Assembly (NCBI RefSeq): GCF_016342265.1
Contig: NZ_JAEIOS010000011.1
Span: 620,001 to 684,000 of the forward strand
DNA length: 64,000 nucleotides
Direction of reading: 5' to 3'
From: Corynebacterium meridianum
GTDB lineage: Bacteria; Actinomycetota; Actinomycetes; Mycobacteriales; Mycobacteriaceae
A program made the translations under genes and the position numbers. Numbering within the stretch: the first letter of the stretch is position 1; each line of letters begins with the position of its first letter. This document shows positions 10,217-19,321 of this stretch, one piece after another. The notes under the pieces are model-generated. The model saw nothing but the letters and a program-made list of their open reading frames with translations, did not search any database and was not told the origin of the DNA.

Positions 10217-10268
10217 GACGTCCATCCAACCACGTCAGACGGAAACCTCCCCCATCGCCTCGTCTGCG

Positions 10269-11690
10269 TCAATCCGCGTCCGTACGCCGGAAATCCCGGG
10301 CCAGCGGCTGGTGGCCGCTCATCCGGGTGCTCCACACGCGTGCCGCATCGCCGGACAGGGCGAGCAGCAGCACGATGTTCGCCCCGACGGCCGTCATTGC
10401 GCCGAGCCCGTTGAACTGATCACCGGCGAACTCGATGATGGTGCCGTCCGCCACAAGGTTGAACAGTGCGAAACCCAGCAGCCAGATCCTGGCTGCACCG
10501 CTTCCCCGCCAGGTGCGCCAGGCGCAGAAGAGCAGACCCAGATAGCTGATCCCGCGGAGAACCTGGAGGGTGGCTCCCGTTCCTACCCCGGCGTCGCCTA
10601 TGAACTGTTCCAGCGTCTGCACATCGACGATGATGTCGGCGATGACCCCCACGACGGCCAGCAGCACCCCGGCGACGACGGACATCGGCCGTTTCGTCCC
10701 GGTGTCCCCCCGGTGGTGTCCGGGCAGATCCGGATCGGGCCCCGCCGCGGCACCGGCCGCCGGATCACCGATGTCCGGGTAACCCCGGGCCGCACGCAGC
10801 ACGGCGGAAGGAAGTTCATCGTATGTGAACTCCGACGTGTGAGCGGTGAGATCCACGACGGGGAGATCACCGTCCGTGCGTACCTCGTCACCACCTCCGT
10901 TGCGGGAGTGGTAGCCGGTGGAGAACTTCTCGATCACCCGGTGCCGGATCTTGTGGTCCGCGCTCTCCAGCGATCTCACGATGTAGTCACGCTCGACGTC
11001 GATGTCGGCGTCGATCTTGTGCGTTATCTGCAACGTGAACAGCGAGAGCCCCACGGCCCGGTCGTAGGTTCCGGCGGCGACCCACTGCGCCCGGATCCCG
11101 CCGGGCAGGTACCAGCCGTCGGGACACCGCCAGAACCGCACGTGGTGTCGTTGCGAAGCGTTTCCGTCGACCTCCTGCTGGTAGGCGAGGCACTGTTTCC
11201 GCCCGAACACCAGGAGTGGGCTGACCGGTGCATGGGGATAGCTGCTCCGGAACACGGCCGAGCGGATGATGCCCAGGGTGCTGCGGGGTGTGATGTCGTC
11301 GGCGAGAATCCACCCGGCTCTGGTCATGGCGGAGTGGATCTCCCGGGCGCTGCCGTCCAGAGCGAGATTGATCGGGTCCCCCAGGAGGCCGTCTGACGTC
11401 CGTGCCCGGCCGATGAAGTAGTCCGGGACGTAGACCGCCGTCAACAGGCTGTGGATGCGCGGCAGAACCAGGTAGGCGACGATGCCCCAGAACGGGAGCA
11501 GCAGAAGGAGATGAAGTATGCGGGTGTTGAACGACGCGCGGAAGATGTCGATCGCCAGCACGACGGCGGCGAGGGTGGCGACGATGAAGAAGAAGACGTC
11601 GATCGCTCGCCCGGAGTGTGTAACCCAGGTGGGGCCGGTGCGGATCTTTCCGGGAGACTTCTCCGCGGAAGAGTCCCTCACCCCGGTCAC
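10269..11690 (-). CDS. LssY C-terminal-domain membrane protein
   Basis: A 473-residue membrane protein. TM helices occur at about residues 30-50 and 58-80, then a soluble domain (about 95-240) with the LssY_C pattern LALDGSAREIHSAMTRAGWILADD, RHHVRFWRC and GLSLFTLQITHKIDADIDVERD. Four more TM helices follow in the C-terminal third (about 335-460). Its GTG start overlaps the plsC stop in a GTGA arrangement, implying translational coupling with the acyltransferase. In other bacteria LssY_C domains occur with PAP2 phosphatase domains, so a role in lipid metabolism is plausible, but no catalytic function can be assigned. Confidence 0.7.
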   Translation of the reverse strand: MTGVRDSSAEKSPGKIRTGPTWVTHSGRAIDVFFFIVATLAAVVLAIDIFRASFNTRILHLLLLLPFWGIVAYLVLPRIHSLLTAVYVPDYFIGRARTSDGLLGDPINLALDGSAREIHSAMTRAGWILADDITPRSTLGIIRSAVFRSSYPHAPVSPLLVFGRKQCLAYQQEVDGNASQRHHVRFWRCPDGWYLPGGIRAQWVAAGTYDRAVGLSLFTLQITHKIDADIDVERDYIVRSLESADHKIRHRVIEKFSTGYHSRNGGGDEVRTDGDLPVVDLTAHTSEFTYDELPSAVLRAARGYPDIGDPAAGAAAGPDPDLPGHHRGDTGTKRPMSVVAGVLLAVVGVIADIIVDVQTLEQFIGDAGVGTGATLQVLRGISYLGLLFCAWRTWRGSGAARIWLLGFALFNLVADGTIIEFAGDQFNGLGAMTAVGANIVLLLALSGDAARVWSTRMSGHQPLARDFRRTDAD

Positions 11691-12436
11691 CTGGACCGGT
11701 TGTAGACGGGTTGGATGCCCTCGGGGTACCCGTGCCCCTCCGCCAGCGACTGCTTGACGTCTGCGGCGTAGTGGTCGACGTACTCGTTGCCCGTCATCTC
11801 GACGAGGACCTCGATGATCCGGTCGGTCAACGCCCGCGCAGCCTCGTAGCTGCCCTCCTCGAGACCTCGCGAAGTGATGAATTCCACCGGATCGATGGGG
11901 GGCCCGATGTGCATCGCCACCTTCACGGGGCGCGGTATCCAGGTCCCGATCGGGTTCGCCCGCCGGGTGCCGAACATGGCGACGGGAATCACCGGGGCTC
12001 CGGTGGCCAGGGCCATCCGGGCGACTCCGGTCTTTCCCCGGTAGATCCGACCATCCGGCGAGCGGGTTCCCTCCGGGTAGATTCCCAGGACCTTTCCCTC
12101 ACGGACGAGCTTGATGCCGGTCTCGATGGCCGAACGCGCGGCATCGCCCGAACTCCGGTCTATCGGAACCTGACCGACGGAAAGGAAGAAGGCGCGCTGC
12201 AGCTTCCCGATGGTTCCCTTGCCGGTGAAGTACTCCTGTTTGGCGAGAAACGTGACCCGGCGGGGAATGAGGAGCGGAAGGAAGAACGAGTCCATGACGG
12301 ACTGGTGGTTGGACGCCATGATGGCCCCTCCAGAAGCGGGGACGTTCTCGACGCCCCGGACCTCGGGGCGGTTGTAGACCCGCAGGAACGGCCCGATCGC
12401 CACCTGCTTGAAAAGCCAGTACCACTTGATCTTCAT
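11687..12436 (-). CDS. plsC: 1-acyl-sn-glycerol-3-phosphate acyltransferase
   Basis: Acylates lysophosphatidic acid to phosphatidic acid at the inner face of the membrane. The 249 residues carry the four acyltransferase blocks in order: NHQSVMD (NHx4D catalytic box, about residue 43), FLAKQEYF, YPEGTRSPDG (about residue 122), and VIPVAMFGTRR. AAGGAG lies 10 nt before the ATG at 12436. The stop overlaps the LssY_C gene start. The position between the GT87 gene and pimB fits Rv2182c, whose neighbourhood makes phospholipids and PIM glycolipids. Confidence 0.93.
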   Translation of the reverse strand: MKIKWYWLFKQVAIGPFLRVYNRPEVRGVENVPASGGAIMASNHQSVMDSFFLPLLIPRRVTFLAKQEYFTGKGTIGKLQRAFFLSVGQVPIDRSSGDAARSAIETGIKLVREGKVLGIYPEGTRSPDGRIYRGKTGVARMALATGAPVIPVAMFGTRRANPIGTWIPRPVKVAMHIGPPIDPVEFITSRGLEEGSYEAARALTDRIIEVLVEMTGNEYVDHYAADVKQSLAEGHGYPEGIQPVYNRSR

Positions 12437-12538
12437 GGCGTCACACGCTCCTTAGACGAGTTGAATCGGCTCCCGGTCGCCGACCGTATCGGCCCGCGCT
12501 CCGGATGCGACTGGTACTCCCCGAACCCCACCTGCCCG

Positions 12539-13501
12539 TCAACCGGCACGACGGGCGAGGTCCGCCACGCCGATCATACCTGCGTCGGCGCCCAGCTCCG
12601 CCGTGGCCAGCCGGGCCACCGGACGGTGTCCGGACCCGACGATGGATTCGGTGAACTGCACGCGGGCCTCGTCCAGCCACAGATCCGAGTCGACCGACAC
12701 CCCGCCTCCGATCACGATGAGCTCCGGGTCCAGGACGTCCGCGACGACGCTGAGTCCCTGCCCCAACCAGCCGGTGTAGTCGGACACCGCAGCCGTCGCG
12801 ACGGGATCCCCACCCCTGGCAGCGGCCATGATGGCGCGCCCGGTGAGTTCCCCCCCTCCGTTCTCCCGGTATGCGGCGGAGAGCCCGTAGGTCCCGTCGG
12901 CCCCCCGATCGATGATCTCCCTGGCGGTGTCGACGAGCGCGGTCCCGGAACAGTAGCGTTCGAGGCACCCGGATTTACCGCAGGAGCACGGTCGCCCGTC
13001 CCGGACGACCGTCAGGTGCCCGAACTCGGGGGCTGTTCCGTAGGCGCCCCGGTAGATCCTGCCGTCTATCATGAGCGCACCACCGATTCCGGTCCCCACC
13101 GCGAACAGGACCCAGACCCGGGCCCCGCGAGCGGCGCCGAAGCGGTACTCACCCCACGCCGCGGCGTTCGCGTCGTGTTCCAGGGTCACCGGGATGCCGA
13201 GCTGCTCCTGCAGGGTGTCCCGGACAGGTGCGTCCCGCCACGGCAGGTGCGGGGCGAAGCGGACTGTGGTGCACTCGGGATCGAGGAAACCGGCGACGGC
13301 GAGCCCGACGGCCCCTACCTCATGTCTGCGGGCATGGTGGGCGACTATCTCCGCGACCGCGGATTCGAGTTCATCTGCCGTGGTCGGAGTGGGGACCTGC
13401 GCGGAGTCGACGATGCGGCCCGTGGCGTCCACCGCAGCACCCCGGAGGTTGGTCCCACCGATATCGAAACCGACGGTGACCGAACCCGATGGGAGTGGCA
13501 T
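12539..13501 (-). CDS. glk: ROK-family glucokinase
   Basis: Phosphorylates glucose with ATP. The 320-residue protein has the ROK features: phosphate-binding VGFDIGGTNLRGA at the N-terminus, catalytic LEHDANAAAWGE (Asp), VGTGIGGALMIDG, the EFGHLTV motif and the zinc-binding HLTVVRDGRPCSCGKSGCLE cluster. The match to C. glutamicum Glk (next to plsC and pimB) supports the call; there is no polyphosphate-glucokinase hallmark. I place the start at ATG 13501 (MPLPSGSVTV), with AAGG 8 nt upstream, rather than the in-frame ATG at 13546, which lies inside the promoter. A TATAAT box lies at 13545-13550. Confidence 0.9.
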   Translation of the reverse strand: MPLPSGSVTVGFDIGGTNLRGAAVDATGRIVDSAQVPTPTTADELESAVAEIVAHHARRHEVGAVGLAVAGFLDPECTTVRFAPHLPWRDAPVRDTLQEQLGIPVTLEHDANAAAWGEYRFGAARGARVWVLFAVGTGIGGALMIDGRIYRGAYGTAPEFGHLTVVRDGRPCSCGKSGCLERYCSGTALVDTAREIIDRGADGTYGLSAAYRENGGGELTGRAIMAAARGGDPVATAAVSDYTGWLGQGLSVVADVLDPELIVIGGGVSVDSDLWLDEARVQFTESIVGSGHRPVARLATAELGADAGMIGVADLARRAG

Positions 13502-13544
13502 GTGCGCACCTTGCTTCTTTGACGTCCTGATCAACAACCTGGCC

Positions 13545-13550
13545 ATTATA
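13545..13550 (-). promoter_or_regulatory. Consensus -10 box upstream of glk
   Basis: TATAAT on the minus strand, about 44 nt before the glk ATG. The -35 region at optimal spacing is not consensus (GGGGAG). Confidence 0.6.
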
Positions 13551-13597
13551 TCGGGAGGAAACCGAAACTCCCCACTTGTACCCCGGGCGCCCGACCT

Positions 13598-14740
13598 CTA
13601 AATCGATGCAGTTCCGGATAGCACGTTGCGCAGCCGCGCAGCCATGGTGTCCCAGGTCCAGTTGCCGAGGACGTGCCTTCTACCTGCTTGTCCCATTCGT
13701 TCCCGGAGCTCGGCGTCGTCGAGCAGCCGGATCAACGAGTTCGAGAGGGCGTCGGTGTCGCGCCCTCCGACGACGATTCCGGTGTCCGGGGTCACCGTCT
13801 CCGGTGCGCCGCCGGAATCACCGGCGATGACCGGCACACCACTCGCCTGTGCCTCGAGGTAGACGATTCCGAGGCCCTCGACGTCGAGACCGCGGCCACG
13901 GGTCCGGCACGGCATCGCGAACACATCGGCGGCGGCGAGAAGCTGCCGCATTTCCGCGAATCCCAGCTTTCCCACCAACCGGACGTTGCCCGCGATATCG
14001 TCCCCGATCATCGAGGTGAGTTTGCGGCGGTAGCTCCCCTCCCCAACCATGAGCAGGTGTGCGTCGGGGTGGCGGGACAGGACCATGGGCATCGCACGGA
14101 TGAGCTGGTCCTGGCCCTTCCGCGGGACCAGTCGGGAGATGCAGACTATCAGCGGTGCGGTCGCGGGAACGCTGAACCGGCGTCGCGTCTCCAGATGCTC
14201 CTGGGCCGATGCGGGGTTGAACAGCGTGGTGTCGACCCCGGAGGGCAGTGGACTGAAGGTGACGTTGCCCCCGAAGGCCCGCCGGAACCTGCCCAGGGTG
14301 TACTCGGAGATGTAGGTGATGTGGTCGCAGTGCTCACCGATCCTGCGGAGAGCGGACCGGGCACCCGGAATCATCGACCAGCCGACCTCGTGCCCGTGAG
14401 TCGAGGCCACGATTCTCCGCGCACCTGCGCGGCGCGCGGCCGGCGCCATCAGCGCGAGCGGTGCGGCCGCCCCGAACCAGACGGTCTCTATGTTCTCCGC
14501 ACGGATGATACGTTCCATCTCGCGGGCCGTGGCCGGGGTGGGGAGCATGATCCTGCGATCCCACCGGTACACCCGGTACCGGACCCCGGCGTCGTGCTCC
14601 GCTGCGGCGGCACGATCCTGGGTGGATGCGAATACGACCGTGTCCGCGGGATCCAGCGTGTCGACGTAGTCCCTGAGATAGGACTGGATGCCACCCAGCG
14701 TCGGCGGAAAGTCGTTGGTTACCAGTAGCGTCCGCGTCAT
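13598..14740 (-). CDS. pimB: GDP-mannose-dependent alpha-mannosyltransferase PimB'
   Basis: A GT4 (GT-B fold) glycosyltransferase of 380 residues that adds the second mannose to phosphatidylinositol monomannoside (Ac1PIM1 to Ac1PIM2) at the cytoplasmic face of the membrane. Seen: N-terminal glycine-rich loop TNDFPPTLGGIQSYLRD, STHGHEVGWS, the SGVD motif, CISRLVPRKGQDQLIRA, and the sugar-nucleotide motif EGLGIVYLEAQASGVPVIAGDSGG (EX7E). Start ATG 14740 (MTRTLLVTNDFPP); a longer frame upstream runs through the neighbour antisense and is not used. It lies 17 bp from the NlpC/P60 stop, so the two are probably co-transcribed. Confidence 0.92.
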   Translation of the reverse strand: MTRTLLVTNDFPPTLGGIQSYLRDYVDTLDPADTVVFASTQDRAAAAEHDAGVRYRVYRWDRRIMLPTPATAREMERIIRAENIETVWFGAAAPLALMAPAARRAGARRIVASTHGHEVGWSMIPGARSALRRIGEHCDHITYISEYTLGRFRRAFGGNVTFSPLPSGVDTTLFNPASAQEHLETRRRFSVPATAPLIVCISRLVPRKGQDQLIRAMPMVLSRHPDAHLLMVGEGSYRRKLTSMIGDDIAGNVRLVGKLGFAEMRQLLAAADVFAMPCRTRGRGLDVEGLGIVYLEAQASGVPVIAGDSGGAPETVTPDTGIVVGGRDTDALSNSLIRLLDDAELRERMGQAGRRHVLGNWTWDTMAARLRNVLSGTASI

Positions 14741-14756
14741 GGACGGTGGACCCGGC

Positions 14757-15821
14757 TCAGTACCGGCGCGCGCCGGCGTAGGGCATGGAGTCCATGGGAA
14801 CCACCTGCACCGGAATCCCGTAGTCGGAGGCGTGGATGACCATCCCGTCACCGGCGTAGATTCCCACGTGTGTCGCTCCCGGGTAGTACCCGATGACATC
14901 CCCCGGCTGCAGCTGGTCCCGGCTCACCGGAACACCACCGGCCATCTGCGCCTGGGAGGTTCTCGGGAGGTGCTTGCCCTGTTGGGCGTAGGCCCAGACG
15001 ACCAGACCCGAGCAGTCGAAGGCGTTGGGGCCGGTGGCACCCCACACGTACGGCGCCCCGATCTTCGTCATCGCCTGCTCGAGGGCGGACATGCCGGAGG
15101 GATTCAACCCCATGATCCCGTCCAGCGAGTGGTCCACGGGGCCGTTCTTGTTGATCCACGCGAGCTTCTCGGCGGCGGACATGTTCTCGACGCGGTCACG
15201 GATCCGGGCGGTGCGCTTGTCCAGCTCCTCGCGCTCCTTCTCGAGCTTCTCCCTGCGTACGCGGAGGTCCCCGGCCTGGAATTCCGCCTGGGCCTGGGCG
15301 CGGGACACCGCACCACGGGCCTCACCGGCCCGGGCGCGGGCCTCCTCCAGCGACCGGAGGGAATCGGAGTAGCGGCGGGACAGGGCGTTCATGTACGCGG
15401 AGCGGTCGATCGCCTCCTGGGGGCCGGTCGCATCGATGAGCATCGTCAGCGGATCGACGGTCACCCCCCGATAACGGGACTGGGCGATGCGGTTCACCTC
15501 CGCGCGCGCGTCCTCGACCTCGCGGTCGGCCGAATCCGCCCGTTCCTGCGCCTCCGCGGCGCGCCCCCTGAGGTCGTCAAGTTCGCGTTCCCGGTCGGCC
15601 AGCTGCTCCTCGAGAGCCTTGACCTCCTCCGTGTGCTCCTCAGCCTCATGGGAGAGTCGGTCAAGCTCGTCGATCAGGGATCCGAGATCCCCGGTACCGG
15701 GGGCGGCCATCGGTGCATCCGTCGGGTCCGCTACCGCGGGCGCGACCGGTGAGAGTGACATGCTGAGCGCGGTGATACCTGCGAGTACCAGCTGCTGGCG
15801 ACGGAAGCGGGAGAACTGCAC
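14757..15821 (-). CDS. Secreted coiled-coil NlpC/P60 peptidoglycan endopeptidase (RipA/Cg2401-like)
   Basis: A secreted cell-wall hydrolase of 354 residues. Start chosen at GTG 15821 because GAAGGTG lies 8 nt upstream and the product begins with a clean signal peptide (VQFSRFRRQQLVLAG...APAVA); a GTG at 15881 would add 20 residues before it. Residues about 45-220 form a long coiled coil (LIDELDRLSHEAEEHTEE...). The C-terminal NlpC/P60 domain has catalytic Cys in NAFDCSGLVVWAY, His in ATHVGIYAGDG and a third His in MVIHASD. Enzymes of this type cleave between D-Glu and meso-DAP in stem peptides. The coiled coil probably autoinhibits or recruits, as in RipA. Cell separation is the expected process. 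Confidence 0.9.
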   Translation of the reverse strand: MQFSRFRRQQLVLAGITALSMSLSPVAPAVADPTDAPMAAPGTGDLGSLIDELDRLSHEAEEHTEEVKALEEQLADRERELDDLRGRAAEAQERADSADREVEDARAEVNRIAQSRYRGVTVDPLTMLIDATGPQEAIDRSAYMNALSRRYSDSLRSLEEARARAGEARGAVSRAQAQAEFQAGDLRVRREKLEKEREELDKRTARIRDRVENMSAAEKLAWINKNGPVDHSLDGIMGLNPSGMSALEQAMTKIGAPYVWGATGPNAFDCSGLVVWAYAQQGKHLPRTSQAQMAGGVPVSRDQLQPGDVIGYYPGATHVGIYAGDGMVIHASDYGIPVQVVPMDSMPYAGARRY

Positions 15822-15996
15822 GGAATATTCACCTTCGGGGAGTGCGGGCGAGGAGCTGCGGATCGTCGGGACGATCGGCACCTACAAACTATAGAACGAG
15901 GAACGGTGTCGAGGAAACGGGCCAACCTTTGAAAACGCCCGGAAAACCGTAGGTTGTGACAGGTGTTTCTGATGTTTCGTCTCTTTGACCGAAAGA

Positions 15997-16031
15997 AGGC
16001 CGCCATCCGGGCGATTCCCGGATGGCGGCCT
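15997..16031 (-). terminator. Terminator of nlpC
   Basis: Perfect 15-bp arms (15997-16011 and 16017-16031) around a 5-nt loop. On the minus strand the hairpin is followed by TCTTTCGG, a partial U-tract. It lies 19 bp past the nlpC stop. Confidence 0.9.
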
Positions 16032-16050
16032 CAGAAGATCCTGCGCGGTA

Positions 16051-16671
16051 TCAGTAGCGGACCGCCGAGTGGAAGGGCATGTAGTCCATGGAGGTCTCGG
16101 ACAGCGGGGTGCCCGACTGGATCGCGTGGATGACCGTTCCGTGACCCGAGTAGATGCCCACGTGGGATGCACCCGAGTAGAAGGCGATGATGTCGCCGGC
16201 CTGGAGATTGTTGAAGGAGACCGGGGTTCCGCCGGCGGCCTGGGCATAGGAGGTGCGGGGGATGTGCTTGCCGACCTGGGCGTAGGCCCAGGAGGTCAGA
16301 CCGGAGCAGTCGAAGGCGTTCGGGCCGGTGGCACCCCAGACGTACGGGGAGCCGATCTTGGAACGGGCGGCTTCGACGACACGCTGGCCTTCGGCGGCCG
16401 GCTGCGCGATAGGGGCCGCGGCAATGGCCGAGTAGTCCGCCTGCGCGGCCTGGCCCGCGAGCGAGGGAACCCACTCGGAGATGCCGGGCACCGCTGCGAT
16501 GTTGGGAACGTTCTCGAGCCCGGCAACCTCGAAGGAGAGGTCGGTGTTCGGGATGTTGACCTGCGCGGCCTGCGCCGGTGCCGCCAGTGCGGCGGTGGCG
16601 CCAAAAGTGACGACGGACGCTACTGCTGTGCGCTGGACCGTCTTGTTACTACGGCGGCTGTGCTTACCCAC
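16051..16671 (-). CDS. nlpC: Secreted NlpC/P60 peptidoglycan endopeptidase
   Basis: A 206-residue exported hydrolase like C. glutamicum Cg2402. The signal peptide is at residues 1-35 (KTVQRTAVASVVTFGATAALAAPAQA). A short Ala-rich linker precedes the NlpC/P60 domain (about 95-206), which carries IGSPYVWGATGPNAFDCSGL (catalytic Cys), ASHVGIYSGHG (His) and VIHAIQ (His). This domain is nearly the same as that of the upstream paralogue, but the coiled coil is absent. GTG start at 16671, with GGAG about 10 nt upstream. Expression appears to be controlled at three visible levels: an MtrA-like direct repeat, a promoter, and a c-di-AMP riboswitch in the leader. Confidence 0.92.
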   Translation of the reverse strand: MGKHSRRSNKTVQRTAVASVVTFGATAALAAPAQAAQVNIPNTDLSFEVAGLENVPNIAAVPGISEWVPSLAGQAAQADYSAIAAAPIAQPAAEGQRVVEAARSKIGSPYVWGATGPNAFDCSGLTSWAYAQVGKHIPRTSYAQAAGGTPVSFNNLQAGDIIAFYSGASHVGIYSGHGTVIHAIQSGTPLSETSMDYMPFHSAVRY

Positions 16672-16702
16672 GAATGAATCTCCAAATCTTCCAGTGTTGT
16701 GT

Positions 16703-16908
16703 ACCTGCCGGGTTAGCTGTCGGGTTCGGAAGCGGAAGGCTCCTACCCCACTCCACGGACGCCACGTGTTACGGCGGCCGTTCTCGTGCGGGACTCACCC
16801 CAGAAAGCTCGGCTGTCGGGTCCCCGGCTCGCGGTGTCGATCACGGACGGCGGTTCCGTCCTCGACCGAGAGTGCGAAAAGGTTCAGTTTTCGGTTCTCA
16901 TTGGCGGT
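16703..16908 (-). promoter_or_regulatory. c-di-AMP riboswitch (ydaO-yuaA type) in the nlpC leader
   Basis: The minus-strand leader has the family's conserved 3' block, CCGAACCCGACAGCTAACC followed by GGCAGG (about 16735-16705). It also has the core GGGTGAGTCC (about 16803-16794) and an earlier GGGGACCCGACAGCC block. The P1 stem can form between ACCGCC (16908-16903) and GGCAGGT (16709-16703), with one bulged A, at the same places as in known ydaO RNAs. ydaO riboswitches bind cyclic di-AMP and usually switch off cell-wall hydrolase and potassium genes. No covariance search was run; limits are approximate. Confidence 0.85.
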
Positions 16909-16949
16909 GCTCCCGGGAATTCCCCTTCGCCTGCCGCAATGTCTCGATC

Positions 16950-16978
16950 AGATTACGAAACGGATAACAACATGTCCA
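16950..16978 (-). promoter_or_regulatory. nlpC promoter
   Basis: Minus-strand TGGACA (16973-16978) and TAATCT (16950-16955) are separated by 17 bp. The predicted transcript would begin near 16943, about 35 nt before the riboswitch. Confidence 0.65.
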
Positions 16979-16999
16979 CTCACAAGGCGAAACACGGGT

Positions 17000-17018
17000 T
17001 GTTATCGGTCCGTTATCG
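17000..17018 (-). promoter_or_regulatory. MtrA-like direct repeat upstream of the nlpC promoter
   Basis: On the minus strand CGATAACG-GAC-CGATAACA: two 8-bp direct repeats with 3-bp spacing. This is the layout I recall for MtrA boxes of C. glutamicum, where the MtrAB system regulates nlpC and mep genes. It ends 21 bp upstream of the -35 box. A third GGATAACA copy lies at 16962-16969 on the other strand, over the promoter spacer. Confidence 0.55.
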
Positions 17019-17634
17019 TTTCTACATCGTTCCTGAACCGATTCACACCACCAACATCCTTCACAGGCACCACCACCCACAGTTCGCCAGAAAAAGCCGT
17101 TGACCTGCAGATTCCCTCAGTCGGGGGCGGAAAGCCCGAGGTCCCACGTCACCGGCGACCCACGAAACAAAACTGCCGATATTAAATAATGTGTTCCTGG
17201 TCACAGTTTCCGCGTGCGCTGTCAATTCCGCCGAAACGGGCACGACCAGACGCCGTCCTCCGGAGCACATGCGCACGACGCGACAACGCCACTGCGCGGA
17301 GCCCGCTCCCGATCGCGGCCACGCCGAACACCGCTCGAGATTCCGAATGCAGCCGTTCCAGGACTGCCGGACCCGTTCCGCCACCGTGCACCTGATCCGA
17401 ACGGCGGGAAGGAGCGGGTCCAACGGCGGTTCCCTGTTACCTCTATACCCACGTGTGCGGGCTTCCGTGGACACCGGGGCCGCCACCGCGACGGATTCCA
17501 TCCGAGCCCGTGTTCTATCGTGGATCCTCACGTTCTCCCACCGGCGCCCGGCCGCGATCCACCGTCAAGAACACCGTATGTCGTTCTCGGGCGGACCGCC
17601 GGATCGTTACACCGGATCGACATCCTGAATGCGC
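17019..17634. other. Intergenic stretch, no gene recognised
   Basis: Between the nlpC regulatory region and the qcrB terminator I see no convincing gene on either strand. A short AT-rich patch (about 17165-17190) could be a promoter remnant. Open frames here lack family motifs and conflict with each other. Confidence 0.5.
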
Positions 17635-17668
17635 GGAACCCCGCTGCCCGGTCGGGCAACGGGGTTCC
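17635..17668 (-). terminator. Terminator of the qcrCAB operon
   Basis: Arms 17635-17650 and 17653-17668 pair over 16 bp; one A-C mismatch in DNA becomes a G-U pair in the minus-strand RNA. It starts 22 bp after the qcrB stop. No U-tract follows. Confidence 0.7.
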
Positions 17669-17689
17669 GGGAAGGGCCGGAGAGAACCG

Positions 17690-19321
17690 TCAGTTCTCGA
17701 AACCGCGGGCCTTGTCCTCCGCACGGATCGAGTCCTGCAGACGACGGAACATCTCGGTTTCCTCGTGGTGGTTCGCCTCCTCGATCTCCCGGGCCTTGGC
17801 CGCGAGATCCTCGGGGTCCGCCTTGAAGAACCCGCCACGGCCGGGCTGGCCGCCGTAACCGAGCTCGTTCATCTGCTTCGGCACCTTGGCACCGGCGTAC
17901 TCGAGCGGGATCGGATGTCCGTGCTCGTCCACCGGGCCGAGGGGCTGATGCACCTCGATGAACGCTCCGTTGGGCATCTGGTTGATGATACCGGTCTCGA
18001 TACCGTGCTCCAGGACCTCGCGGTCGGACCGCTGCAGGCCGATGCACAGCCGGTAGGTGAGGAAGTACGCCAACGGGGGCAGGACAACCAGACCGATACG
18101 ACCGATCCACGTCATCGCGTTCAACGAGATATTGAAGTGCAGGGCGAAGAGGTCGTTACCACCCGACAGCGTCAGCAGGAAGTAGAACACCATCGCCATG
18201 ACGCCGATGGAGGTGCGCACCGGCACGTCGCGGGGACGCTGCAGGAGATTGTGGTGGGCGTCGTCGCCGGTGATCTTCTTCTCGATGAACGGGTAGGTGA
18301 AGAGCAGCGCCACGAGGATACCGAGCATGACCGCCACCCAGAAGACGGCGGGGATGGTGTGGTTACCGAAGTAGAGCTCCCACGCCGGCATGACGCGGGC
18401 CGCACCGTCCGTCCACAGCATGTAGATGTCGGGCTGAGAACCGGCGGAAACCTGCGAGGGGTTGTAGGGGCCGAGATTCCAGATCGCGTTGATCTGGGTG
18501 ACACCGGCCAGCAGAGCCAGAAGACCGAAGGTGATGAGACCGAAGGCCACGGACTTCACGGCGAACACCGGCAGAATCCGGACACCGACCACGTTGTTCT
18601 CCGCGCGGCCCGGTCCGGGGAACTGGGTGTGCTTCTGGAACCAGACCAGGGCGAGGTGCGCAGCGATCAGCGCGAGGAGGATGCCTGGGATGAGCAGCAC
18701 GTGGGCGATGTAGAAGCGGTCGAGCATCAGATCGGAGGGGAAGTCTCCACCGAAGATGAGCCAGTGCATCCACGTACCCACGACGGGCAGCGAGATCACG
18801 ATCGCGGACATGATCCGGAGACCGACGCCGGAGAGCAGATCGTCCGGGAGCGAGTATCCGAAGAAGCCCTCGGCCACCGAGAGGAGCAGCAGGATGCAGC
18901 CGATGATCCAGTTCGCCTCACGCGGGCGCCGGAACGCGCCGGTGAAGAAGATGCGCATCATGTGGACCATGATGGACACGGCGAACATCAGGGCGGCCCA
19001 GTGGTGCAGCTGCCGGATGAACAGGCCGCCCCGGACCTCGAAGGAGATGTTCAGTGCGGTTTCGTAGGCGCGGGACATCTCCATGCCGCGGAGCGGTGCA
19101 TAGGTGCCGTCGTAGATCACCTTGGTGATCGACGGGTCGAAGAAGAGGGTGAGGTAGATGCCCGACATCAGCAGGATCACGAAGCTGTACAGCGCGATCT
19201 CACCGAGGAGGAAGGACCAGTGCGTCGGGAAGACCTTGTTGATCTGGGTGCGCATGACACCCGAGATCGTCAGCCTTGAATCGAGGTTGTCGGCTACTTG
19301 GGCCATTTTCTTGTTACTCAT
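17690..19321 (-). CDS. qcrB: Cytochrome bc1 complex cytochrome b subunit
   Basis: The membrane core of the menaquinol-cytochrome c oxidoreductase. The 543 residues carry the cytochrome b fold: a first TM bundle with the heme histidines ([16 protein letters not shown] and LFVH-type [16 protein letters not shown]), [33 protein letters not shown] and a C-terminal extension of about 120 residues typical of Actinobacteria. It oxidises menaquinol and passes electrons to QcrA and QcrC. The start ATG overlaps the qcrA stop by 4 bp, so the operon is translationally coupled. Confidence 0.97.
   Translation of the reverse strand: MSNKKMAQVADNLDSRLTISGVMRTQINKVFPTHWSFLLGEIALYSFVILLMSGIYLTLFFDPSITKVIYDGTYAPLRGMEMSRAYETALNISFEVRGGLFIRQLHHWAALMFAVSIMVHMMRIFFTGAFRRPREANWIIGCILLLLSVAEGFFGYSLPDDLLSGVGLRIMSAIVISLPVVGTWMHWLIFGGDFPSDLMLDRFYIAHVLLIPGILLALIAAHLALVWFQKHTQFPGPGRAENNVVGVRILPVFAVKSVAFGLITFGLLALLAGVTQINAIWNLGPYNPSQVSAGSQPDIYMLWTDGAARVMPAWELYFGNHTIPAVFWVAVMLGILVALLFTYPFIEKKITGDDAHHNLLQRPRDVPVRTSIGVMAMVFYFLLTLSGGNDLFALHFNISLNAMTWIGRIGLVVLPPLAYFLTYRLCIGLQRSDREVLEHGIETGIINQMPNGAFIEVHQPLGPVDEHGHPIPLEYAGAKVPKQMNELGYGGQPGRGGFFKADPEDLAAKAREIEEANHHEETEMFRRLQDSIRAEDKARGFEN

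Noticed and set aside
11711..13522. 603-codon plus-strand frame
   Set aside because: Antisense to plsC and glk, which are certain.
17453..19279. 608-codon plus-strand frame rich in Asp/Glu/His/Arg
   Set aside because: Antisense to qcrB; composition is what the complement of a membrane protein gives.
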